Below, one piece after another: positions 9,055 to 15,230 of a stretch of DNA of 64,000 bases. The notes under the pieces are model-generated. The model had not been told where the DNA came from. It did no database searches and saw only the letters and a list, made by a program, of their open reading frames with translations. Positions within the stretch are counted from its first letter, which is position 1. Each line of letters opens with the position of its first letter. This stretch comes from Hornefia porci (GTDB lineage: Bacteria > Bacillota > Clostridia > Peptostreptococcales > Anaerovoracaceae). Both the position numbers and the translations under genes were made by a program. The DNA lies in contig NZ_MJIE01000001.1 in the NCBI RefSeq assembly GCF_001940235.1, positions 2,232,001 to 2,296,000 on the forward strand, written 5' to 3'.

Positions 9055-9180
9055 GCGTTTGCGACACACGCACTGCGGAATGCGGGAACTTCGGAGCACG
9101 GGAATGCAAGTGCTGCAAGATACATGCACTGAGAAATGCCGGTGCACCGGCACACAGCAACACAGGAATGACAGAAAATC

Positions 9181-9208
9181 CCCGGAGCATTATGTGCTCC
9201 GGGTTTTA
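9181..9208 (+). terminator. Terminator of metK-aspartate kinase operon
   Basis: CCCGGAGCA (9181-9189) pairs with TGCTCCGGG (9195-9203), loop TTATG, then TTTTAG. Between the gene and this stem, a perfect 16-bp palindrome TGCCGGTGCACCGGCA lies at 9137-9152. Confidence 0.85.
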
Positions 9209-9290
9209 GTATGCTGCGGGAGCATGACGGAAAATGATGAAATTATCAGGTAATTACTTACCGTGTTGACGCCGCGAGGGGAGTTTTTCC

Positions 9291-9318
9291 TTTACTTTTG
9301 AAGGTTCTGAATTATACT
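9291..9318 (+). promoter_or_regulatory. Promoter of a candidate structured RNA
   Basis: TTTACT (9291-9296), 16-bp spacer, TATACT (9313-9318), directly before the folded interval 9325-9482. Confidence 0.5.
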
Positions 9319-9324
9319 GTAATT

Positions 9325-9482
9325 AAGGAGGTTTTCATTGAGGTTAATGTGAGAGCGGAACCTCCACCGTTCACAGTTGCTGCGGTATTTATTCCCCGTC
9401 GGTCTGGCACGCCGGCAGACATTATTTAACGTGAGTGCTCAATGGAACAGTCACCTCCGGGTTCCCGGGTGATATTTTTTTC
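9325..9482 (+). ncRNA. Candidate structured RNA, possibly 6S-like
   Basis: About 158 bases between a promoter-like site and a hairpin with a run of eight T (9474-9481). The two ends pair: GGAGGT (9327-9332) with ACCTCC (9453-9458), then CATTG (9336-9340) with CAATG (9440-9444), then GTTAATGT (9343-9350) with ACATTATTTAAC (9419-9430). A long, interrupted, end-to-end stem of this size resembles the shape of 6S RNA, but no conserved 6S sequence was recognised. There is no ORF. It could instead be the leader of the NADAR gene 170 bp downstream. Confidence 0.4.
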
Positions 9483-9515
9483 CGAATGCCGGGGAGAGGC
9501 GCCTTATATGAAACT

Positions 9516-9558
9516 GCCCTGAATGCTCCGCATGGAGAGGACGCGGAGCATTCAGGGC
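9516..9558. repeat. 16-bp perfect inverted repeat
   Basis: GCCCTGAATGCTCCGC (9516-9531) and its exact complement (9543-9558) around an 11-nt loop. It has no T-tail, so it is not a simple terminator. It lies in the leader of the NADAR gene. Confidence 0.7.
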
Positions 9559-9654
9559 GGCCGGGCACATTGCCGGATAAAATTCACGAAAGGCGATGAA
9601 TGCCGGTCGGGCGGAAAGGCAGCGAAAGCGTTTGCAGGAGAACAGGGTGCTGAA

Positions 9655-10143
9655 ATGAATATTATATGTTTTCATAATCCGGATGAAGAAAACGGATATC
9701 TGAGCAACTGGTATCTGTCTCAGTTTGTAATTGATGAAATCAATTTTTCTTCTATGGAACAGTATATGATGTATAAAAAAGCTGTTTGCTTTCAAGACTG
9801 CGATACAGCAGAGCGGATTCTCAAGACGAAAGACGTTTCCCAAATAAAAAAACTGGGCCGAGAGGTATCAGATTATGATGAAAATTACTGGAACGGAGTG
9901 CGTCAGATTATTATTTACCGCGGTCTGCTGGAGAAATTCGGGCAGAATGCTGAACTGAAAAGAAGCCTGTTGGGAACAGGAACTTCAATTCTGGCAGAAT
10001 GTGCTGTGAAAGACAGAATCTGGGGGATTGGTCTGTCGATGACAGATCCCGACAGAATGGACAGAGCCTGCTGGAAGGGACAGAATCTGCTCGGGTACGC
10101 GCTGATGATGACGAGAGAAATTCTTGCAATGTCGTATACTTGA
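9655..10143 (+). CDS. NADAR-domain (YbiA-like) protein
   Basis: 162 residues. The order FHNPDEENGYLSNWY, SSMEQYMMYKKAVCFQD, YDENYWNGVRQIIIYRGLLEKF and LAECAVKDRIWGIGL is characteristic of the NADAR/DUF1768 family. Members such as YbiA hydrolyse reactive riboflavin-pathway intermediates, and others act on ADP-ribose-type nucleotides. I chose the ATG at 9655 because family homology begins there; a weak GGAG lies 14 bases upstream. Base composition is more AT-rich than the flanking genes, which hints at separate ancestry. Monocistronic, behind long hairpins. Confidence 0.85.
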   Translation: MNIICFHNPDEENGYLSNWYLSQFVIDEINFSSMEQYMMYKKAVCFQDCDTAERILKTKDVSQIKKLGREVSDYDENYWNGVRQIIIYRGLLEKFGQNAELKRSLLGTGTSILAECAVKDRIWGIGLSMTDPDRMDRACWKGQNLLGYALMMTREILAMSYT

Positions 10144-10278
10144 GCTGTTGAAGTCATTCGACGAAGGCGAAATGAACAGAAAAACAATGAAAGCTGTACA
10201 ATTCCACATGGAATTCTATGGCTTTTTGTGTATACTGGAAGTAACAGGAACCGCACCGGGAAATGAGGAGGAACTGAA

Positions 10279-10740
10279 ATGATAAGGAGCTGCAGACGGT
10301 CGGACAGGGAACCCTGGTGCCGGCTTAACAAAGAATTCATGTCGTATGAATACGAAGACGAAAATCTATGGGAAAACCCGCTGGAAAAGGGGGACCCGGG
10401 CGAAATTTTCGACGCCGTCATGGACAGTGGTCAATCACCCAACCGGCTGTACATCATCGAGGAGGAGAGCGAAGCAGTTGGCTTTGTTAACGCGGTAGTT
10501 TTCACGAGCATATGGGCTCACGGCGAAGTGCTGTTCATCGACGACCTGTTCATTACGGAGCGATGCAGAAACAGAGGCTATGGAGGGAAGGCGCTAAGAG
10601 AGCTGGAGGATCTGGTGAACAAAGAAGGGTTCAGACGTGTGCAGCTCCTGGCGGAGGATACGAATCCCGGCGCAGTCTCATTTTACGAAAGAGAAGAATA
10701 CCGGAGACAGAGAATCAATCTGTTCTGCAAGTATCTGTGA
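10279..10740 (+). CDS. GNAT-family N-acetyltransferase
   Basis: 153 residues with the GNAT fold: LFIDDLFITERCRNRGYGGKALRELEDLV is motif A with the acetyl-CoA pyrophosphate loop (R/Q-x-x-G-x-G/A in RNRGYGG), and QLLAEDTNPGAVSFYEREEYRR is motif B. The substrate is unknown. GAGGAGGAA precedes the ATG. A TATACT box at about 10231 and a small dyad (AATTCC/GGAATT, 10200-10215) lie upstream. The gene ends at a strong hairpin shared with the convergent secreted-protein gene. Confidence 0.85.
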   Translation: MIRSCRRSDREPWCRLNKEFMSYEYEDENLWENPLEKGDPGEIFDAVMDSGQSPNRLYIIEEESEAVGFVNAVVFTSIWAHGEVLFIDDLFITERCRNRGYGGKALRELEDLVNKEGFRRVQLLAEDTNPGAVSFYEREEYRRQRINLFCKYL

Positions 10741-10807
10741 GCAGCTCGAACCAGGGACGGAAAAATTCTGTCCGCTCCTTCCGGCAGGCAACGCCCTTTT
10801 TCACAGC

Positions 10808-10847
10808 AGAACGGCGGGAGAAGATCCGATTCTTCTCCCGCCGTTCT
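10808..10847. terminator. 17-bp hairpin between convergent genes
   Basis: Perfect stem of 17 bp (10808-10824 with 10831-10847) and a 6-nt loop between the GNAT gene and the minus-strand gene ending at 10868. U-tails are poor on both sides, but the position suits a two-way terminator. Confidence 0.7.
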
Positions 10848-10867
10848 GTTGTGTGGTTGAAACTGCG

Positions 10868-12682
10868 TTATTCCTTTTCGTAGGAATCGCCTTTCTTTAT
10901 GTATTTTGTCAGGGTATTCGCCTTGCTGTCGTAGATGGCGATGTGATCTCCGTCTTTGGTATTGTATTCCACCAGATAGGAATGCTCCAGTGAGGGGTCG
11001 TCCTTGCAGAGAACCTTAATGGAGTCCTCGTAATCGCCGGTAATCTTTGTGAAGAATTCCCGGAACAACTCGCCTCGAATAATTTTATCTTTGTTCGCCA
11101 GACGGGTACCCAGGTAGGCGCAGGTGTGTCCGGCGGTATAGCTGCCGTTCAGCGTGCTGTTGGACATGCCGGAAACGTATACGTCCGGATAGAAGAACAG
11201 AATCAGCTCCGCGGCGATGGAGGATTCCACATCGCGGATTCCCAGCTTGTCCAGCTGAGCCTGCTTCTCAGGGTACAGCTTTGTGGGCGTAGCGGGATGA
11301 CCTTTGTAATAATACATGTATCCGCTGCCGTATTCCTTCATCACGTATTTCGAGAATTCCTCAAAGTTGGGCTCTGAATTGACTCTGGAACCCATGAGGA
11401 CCATTACCTTCTTCTTCGCTTTGGCGGCGTCCGCAAACATGGTGTCGCTGAAGTGGTACAGTGCCTTGAACTCTTTTACTGCAGAGTCGCCCTTTTTCTG
11501 AATGTCAGTCAGCATACTGTTGATTCCCACGAGGGTCATCCTGTCGGTCGCCTCCTTCAGGAACGCCGCGTCTGTGCTCTGGAAGGTTCCGTTTGTCCGG
11601 GTCACCCACCACTTGTAATTAGGCTGGGAGGCGACGGCGGCGTAGGTGTATTTCGACATGCAGAGATTTTTCCCTCCGATGGAATAATCAAGGGCGTTGG
11701 TGTTCAGACCGTGGCCGTACAGGAACGCGTTCTTTGTCGTCCGCCACTCCGCCTTCATGCTCTTCAGAGCGTCATAGGGATCAGAATCCTTTGCGTTGTA
11801 TACTTTGTTAAAGAAAGAATACGAAGCGGTTCCGTCGCTCAGCAGGGTCAGGTCGAAATGGTCGTCCTTGATTTTGTTGGCGTACATCAGGTCGAAGACT
11901 CGCTTGATGCAGTTGTCGGCAAGGTAGACGTGGAACCTGGAATTCTTGTTCATGCTGTGGAGATCCTTCACGTAGGCCTGCATGCGGAGAACCTTGGTGG
12001 TAAAGCTGTAGCTCTTCGGCGTTTTGGACAGCGGATTGGAGTAGACATTCTTCGGCAGCTTCGACCAGTTATATGCGTCCGCGCGGGAAAGCGCAACGAC
12101 GGTCGGAATCGGCCGGCCGGTCGTCTTGCTGGTGAGAACGCCGTCGTTCCAGAGGTTCATGGTGAACAGAAGCGGACCGAAGGTTCCGTTCAGAGCTGCG
12201 ATATTGTATTCCTCCGCGACGACGCCGACCTTTTTCAGGGTCAGAGTTTTCCGGGGCGATTTGCCGTTTCCGTAATAGCGGACCTTGACGGTGTATTTGC
12301 CGAAGGCCGGGAATTTGAAATTCACTTTATTTTTGGAAGCCCGCAGGCCGGACAGACGGACGGTTTTCGTCTTCTTCTGCATCACGCTTTTGCCCGCGTA
12401 CATATAGGCGGTGACGGAGACCTTCCGGATCTTTTTCTTCTTCAGGGTTTTATATCCGTAGAACGTAACGGTGCCGTCCTTGTAGTTTACCTTCTTCTGG
12501 CTGACCTTGACGCGGTAGCCTCCGGACTTCGCGGTGACCGGCTTCACCTTGACCGCTGCGGAGGCCGCGTGGACCTCGGACGTTGTGTTATTTCCTGCCG
12601 CAAAGGTAGATGCGAACGGCATAAACGCCGCTGCCATGACGAAAATCAGCAGTATACTCCCTGCCTTCTTCAGGATATTCAT
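10868..12682 (-). CDS. Secreted protein with bacterial sialyltransferase-like domain
   Basis: 604 residues. A signal peptide (MNILKKAGSILLIFVMAAAF..., cleavage near FAAG at about 28-31) is followed by a basic, beta-rich domain (about 45-150, many Lys, like an Ig/bacterial surface repeat). The remaining 450 residues carry three spaced motifs: LLSDGTASY (281-289), YYKGHP (458-463) and VSGMSNST (503-510). These resemble the D/E-D/E-G, HP and S-S/T motifs of GT-B bacterial sialyl- and polysialyltransferases (GT38/GT52). In that family the Asp and the His are catalytic and the last motif binds CMP. AGGAGGAAT sets the ATG at 12682. Export is odd, because CMP-sugars are cytoplasmic. Assignment rests on motifs only. 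Confidence 0.6.
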   Translation of the reverse strand: MNILKKAGSILLIFVMAAAFMPFASTFAAGNNTTSEVHAASAAVKVKPVTAKSGGYRVKVSQKKVNYKDGTVTFYGYKTLKKKKIRKVSVTAYMYAGKSVMQKKTKTVRLSGLRASKNKVNFKFPAFGKYTVKVRYYGNGKSPRKTLTLKKVGVVAEEYNIAALNGTFGPLLFTMNLWNDGVLTSKTTGRPIPTVVALSRADAYNWSKLPKNVYSNPLSKTPKSYSFTTKVLRMQAYVKDLHSMNKNSRFHVYLADNCIKRVFDLMYANKIKDDHFDLTLLSDGTASYSFFNKVYNAKDSDPYDALKSMKAEWRTTKNAFLYGHGLNTNALDYSIGGKNLCMSKYTYAAVASQPNYKWWVTRTNGTFQSTDAAFLKEATDRMTLVGINSMLTDIQKKGDSAVKEFKALYHFSDTMFADAAKAKKKVMVLMGSRVNSEPNFEEFSKYVMKEYGSGYMYYYKGHPATPTKLYPEKQAQLDKLGIRDVESSIAAELILFFYPDVYVSGMSNSTLNGSYTAGHTCAYLGTRLANKDKIIRGELFREFFTKITGDYEDSIKVLCKDDPSLEHSYLVEYNTKDGDHIAIYDSKANTLTKYIKKGDSYEKE

Positions 12683-12734
12683 GGTATTCCTCCTCAATAA
12701 AAAAAACAAAAACAAATGTCGGTGCATAACAGCG

Positions 12735-12842
12735 TCAGTGCATGCCGGCGCACACTGCTGTTGAACTGTGCGCCGAGGCGCTGCTGACACGCTGCCGTCA
12801 GCGCCGGTTAAGTCCGACAGGGACTTAATCAGTCTGCACTGA
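12735..12842. repeat. Palindromic repeat family A, copy 1
   Basis: About 108 bp, upstream of the secreted-protein gene. It holds imperfect terminal inverted repeats (TCAGTGCA/TGCACTGA) and three internal hairpins: GGCGCAC/GTGCGCC, CGCTGCTGAC/GTCAGCG and TTAAGTCC/GGACTTAA. A second copy, inverted, lies at 13655-13760. Confidence 0.8.
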
Positions 12843-12948
12843 TTATAACACATACATCATCCAAAATATCAGGAAAATGAATTTTTTGTTCATAAGCGGT
12901 ATCTTTTTACCGAATTTTTTTACGAGGGCAGAGCAGGAATCGCCTACA

Positions 12949-12992
12949 AAGAAAAACGCCGCCCGAAAGTCACAAAGGACTTCCGGACGACG
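12949..12992 (-). terminator. Terminator of the DtxR-family gene
   Basis: On the minus strand, CGTCGTCCGGAAGTC pairs with GACTTTCGGGCGGCG over 15 bp (three wobbles), followed by TTTTTCTTTG, just after the stop at 13006. Confidence 0.8.
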
Positions 12993-13005
12993 TAAGAGAA
13001 CGCGG

Positions 13006-13377
13006 TTACTGCCGTTTAGCGCCTGTATACCGGCAGAGAGCGTCGAAGCTCTCTTCACTGATGTCATGTTCAATTTTGCAGGCGTCATCCCGGGCGGTTT
13101 CCGGATCTACGCCGATGCTGGTCAGAAAGTCTGTCAGCATGCGATGACGCTCGTAAATGGTCGTCGCTATCTTCATGCCCGATTCGGTCAGCGTGATCAG
13201 ACCGTCCTGATCCATCGTGATATGGCCGCTCTCGCGCAGGTGTCTGGTGGCGTAGGAAACGCTGGGCTTGGTTACGCCAAGTGCGCCGGCGATATCGATG
13301 GAGCGGATATACCCGTGCTCCTCCTTCATCATCAGCATAGCTTCCAGATAATCTTCCGCTGATTTATTGATTGCCAT
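13006..13377 (-). CDS. DtxR/MntR-family metal-dependent regulator
   Basis: 123 residues. The N-terminal winged helix (SAEDYLEAMLMMKEEHGYIRSIDIAGALGVTKPSVSYATRHL) is the DtxR-type DNA-binding domain. The following segment, ERHRMLTDFLTSIGV..DDACKIEHDISEESFDAL, is the metal-binding and dimer domain, with the conserved H, C/E and IEHDIS residues. There is no SH3 domain, so it is MntR-sized. GAGGAAAC precedes the ATG. It is transcribed alone, with a likely TTGAAA-N16-TACTCT promoter near 13490. It or the regulator at 17658 is the candidate reader of the operators at 14444-18224. Confidence 0.88.
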   Translation of the reverse strand: MAINKSAEDYLEAMLMMKEEHGYIRSIDIAGALGVTKPSVSYATRHLRESGHITMDQDGLITLTESGMKIATTIYERHRMLTDFLTSIGVDPETARDDACKIEHDISEESFDALCRYTGAKRQ

Positions 13378-13654
13378 AATGTTTCCTCGATTCTTTCTGT
13401 TTTAATGCAGACTTTGTAGCTGAATACGCCCGGAACTCCGGGGACAGATGTTAAGCAATACCTTATTGTAGAGTATCATAATTCTCTTTTTTTTCAATAA
13501 ATTTTCTCCGGGCAGGCTTTGACGTAAATTTCCCTGAGCTGACTTTAACGTTTTTTCGGGATGATTCAGTATGATTCGTGATAAAATGAAGCCTATGCCG
13601 AAAAAATTGTAAAATTTATACCCATTGCATTGTTATTATCGTTTATAATATATA

Positions 13655-13760
13655 TAGTGTCTGCTCATTAAGTCCCCGTCGGACTTAATGAGCGCTGACG
13701 GCAGTTTGTCAGCAGCGTCGCGGCGCACCATCCAACGGAAGAGTGCGCCGGCAGACACTA
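13655..13760. repeat. Palindromic repeat family A, copy 2 (inverted)
   Basis: 106 bp with perfect 10-bp ends TAGTGTCTGC/GCAGACACTA. Its reverse complement aligns with 12735-12842 through all three internal hairpins (for example TTAAGTCCGACRGGGACTTAAT and CTGCCGTCAGCG in both). It is flanked by A/T-rich DNA. No ORF. It looks like a small non-autonomous element or a REP-type sequence. Confidence 0.8.
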
Positions 13761-13778
13761 ATTGATGCTTGTGCTCAG

Positions 13779-13847
13779 GGATTCGGCCGTTGCCGAATCC
13801 CACTGCCGCAGGGTTTTCGGATGAAACGCCTGAAAACCTTGCGGCAG
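13779..13847. repeat. Double-hairpin repeat family B, copy 1
   Basis: GGATTCGG/CCGAATCC (13779-13786 with 13793-13800) followed by CTGCCGCAGGGTTTTC pairing with GAAAACCTTGCGGCAG (13803-13818 with 13832-13847). The same two-hairpin order recurs at 18023-18091. Confidence 0.7.
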
Positions 13848-13996
13848 GCTACCGAATATGCTCTTTGTAGTATTGATATTTCAAGCATATTTGATAGCTG
13901 AGCACGCATCGGTCCGTGCCGGCTGGTTAATGCCCCGTCAGTATCGGGCCGGAACCGTGGAAATCCGGAAAGAAGGGTGAAAGAAGGGTGGATGAT

Positions 13997-14407
13997 ATGA
14001 AAAAAAAGAGAATAACAATTGCGGTCATACTTGTGGCGGCGGCATTGCTTCTGGCAATAATCGGATTTCTGTTTTATCAGCTGCGTGAAAGGGATATGCG
14101 TCTGACTGATCACATTCCGGGAAGCTATCAGACTGAGCATCCTGAGATAAACGGCCGGTATCTCGTGTTTAAGGATGACGGACATTTTGTCTTCTATCGG
14201 CAATTCGCGGTTCTCAGGAAAGGAACCTACAAACGCGAGGGAAAACACGCACACGTCTATATTTTGTTCTCATCGGACGGGAAAATATGGGGCCGGGTCG
14301 TATTATACGGTGAGAAGATATATTTAACAAAAAAAGACGGATTCAAGCTTCTCGAAATGGAAAAGATGAGCGACGAAATTATGTATATCAACGTGCAGGA
14401 AGAATAG
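13997..14407 (+). CDS. Small membrane-anchored protein of unknown function
   Basis: 136 residues. MKKKRITIAVILVAAALLLAIIGFLFYQL is one N-terminal membrane segment with positive residues inside, so the rest should be extracellular. The outer part (HIPGSYQTEHPEINGRYLVFKDDGHFVFYRQF) reads as a small beta-barrel of the 'lipocalin-like or DUF' type, but I recognise no family. ATG 13997 has AGAAGG at a good distance; an in-frame GTG at 13988 is the alternative. It is AT-richer than its neighbours. The iron regulon begins right after it. Confidence 0.65.
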   Translation: MKKKRITIAVILVAAALLLAIIGFLFYQLRERDMRLTDHIPGSYQTEHPEINGRYLVFKDDGHFVFYRQFAVLRKGTYKREGKHAHVYILFSSDGKIWGRVVLYGEKIYLTKKDGFKLLEMEKMSDEIMYINVQEE

Positions 14408-14432
14408 AAGTGATGATTTTTCTCATTAGCGC

Positions 14433-14461
14433 TTGACAAAAGAGGTTAGAGGCATTAAACT
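14433..14461 (+). promoter_or_regulatory. Promoter of the feo operon
   Basis: TTGACA (14433-14438), 17-bp spacer, TAAACT (14456-14461). The -10 box lies inside the first operator, so a bound repressor would block RNA polymerase. Confidence 0.75.
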
Positions 14462-14521
14462 AACAAGTGGTTAGAAAAGGCTAACCGCTGATTTCTGCGA
14501 AAGAGTTAGATGCAACTAACT
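14444..14521 (+). promoter_or_regulatory. Three DtxR-type operators before feoA
   Basis: Three 18-bp dyads: GGTTAG-N6-TAAACT (14444-14461, on the -10 box), GGTTAG-N6-CTAACC (14469-14486, at the start of transcription) and AGTTAG-N6-CTAACT (14504-14521, in the leader). They fit the TTAG...CTAA form of DtxR-family iron/manganese boxes. Centres are 25 and 35 bp apart. Confidence 0.85.
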
Positions 14522-14652
14522 ATCGCGGACGCGCAGTGAGGCCGCCCGGTCTGCCCGCATCGCCGCCGGGGATGTCGGGGGGTATCGGAGAGTGCTGCGA
14601 TAAACGCGTCCGGCACAGAATTTAAAATGTCTGTAGACGAAGGGAGTTGACT

Positions 14653-14865
14653 ATGATGCCGATCACATTAGCGAATAAGGGTGATACTGTGGTGATTCGT
14701 AAAATAACCGGAGACGATAAGATACGGCAGCACCTCGCTGAGCTTGGTTTTGTAGTAGAAAGCAGAGTGACCGTGGTGAACGAGATCAAAGGAAATCTCA
14801 TCGTTCAGGTAAAAGACGGCCGCATCGCTCTCGACAGGAGTATGGCCAACAGAATTATGATATAG
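14653..14865 (+). CDS. feoA: FeoA domain protein (first copy)
   Basis: 70 residues, the usual size of FeoA, a small SH3-like cytoplasmic protein that supports ferrous iron import by FeoB. The family pattern is visible in ITLANKGDTVVIRKITG..IRQHLAELGFVVESRVTVV. AAGGGAG precedes the ATG at 14653; an upstream TTG is a weaker start. First gene of the feo operon, under three operators; feoA2 follows after 13 bp. Confidence 0.9.
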   Translation: MMPITLANKGDTVVIRKITGDDKIRQHLAELGFVVESRVTVVNEIKGNLIVQVKDGRIALDRSMANRIMI

Positions 14866-14878
14866 AGGAGGCATGAGC

Positions 14879-15106
14879 ATGAAGACACTGAAAGATGTGA
14901 AGGTGGGCGAGACGGTCAGGATTACCCGGATCAACGGTGTGGGGCCGACCAGACGGAGAATCATGGATATGGGACTGACGAAGGGCACAGAGGTTTTTGT
15001 CAGGAAGGTGGCGCCCCTCGGCGATCCCGTGGAGCTGACGGTCAGAGGGTATGAGCTGTCTGTCCGGAAGGCGGAGGCAGAGATTATCGAAGTAGAGAGG
15101 GTGTAG
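14879..15106 (+). CDS. feoA: FeoA domain protein (second copy)
   Basis: 75 residues. TLKDVKVGETVRITRINGVGPTRRRIMDMGLTKGTEVFVRKVAPLGDPVEL is a textbook FeoA sequence. AGGAGG lies 7 bp before the ATG at 14879; an in-frame ATG at 14873 is too close to it. Two feoA genes before one feoB is a common clostridial arrangement. The pair may supply two different SH3 partners. Confidence 0.92.
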   Translation: MKTLKDVKVGETVRITRINGVGPTRRRIMDMGLTKGTEVFVRKVAPLGDPVELTVRGYELSVRKAEAEIIEVERV

Positions 15107-15130
15107 CCCTCTGCTCTTGTTCCGCACATG

Positions 15131-15148
15131 AGTTAGGCATATCTAACT
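15131..15148 (+). promoter_or_regulatory. DtxR-type operator between feoA2 and feoB
   Basis: AGTTAG-N6-CTAACT, the same dyad as 14504-14521. It overlaps a possible weak promoter TTGTTC (15117-15122), 17-bp spacer, TATCTA (15140-15145), so feoB may have its own iron-controlled start. Confidence 0.8.
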
Positions 15149-15230
15149 GATGCACTGACGCGCGCAGCGACTGAATATGATTGGAATTCCAGAGCACAGG
15201 CTCTGACAACAAAGGAAGGAGAAGTTATTG

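Noticed and set aside
7612..9153. A 513-codon minus-strand frame opposite aspartate kinase
   Set aside because: Shadow frame caused by codon bias; the plus strand encodes a clear kinase with ACT domains.
9592..9640. Fluoride or c-di-GMP riboswitch before the NADAR gene (GGCGATG... and GGCAGCGAAAGC strings)
   Set aside because: The flanking conserved parts of both aptamers are missing; only short string matches remain.
11453..12700. A 415-codon plus-strand frame opposite the secreted protein
   Set aside because: No ribosome site, no domain, and the minus-strand gene has a signal peptide and conserved motifs.
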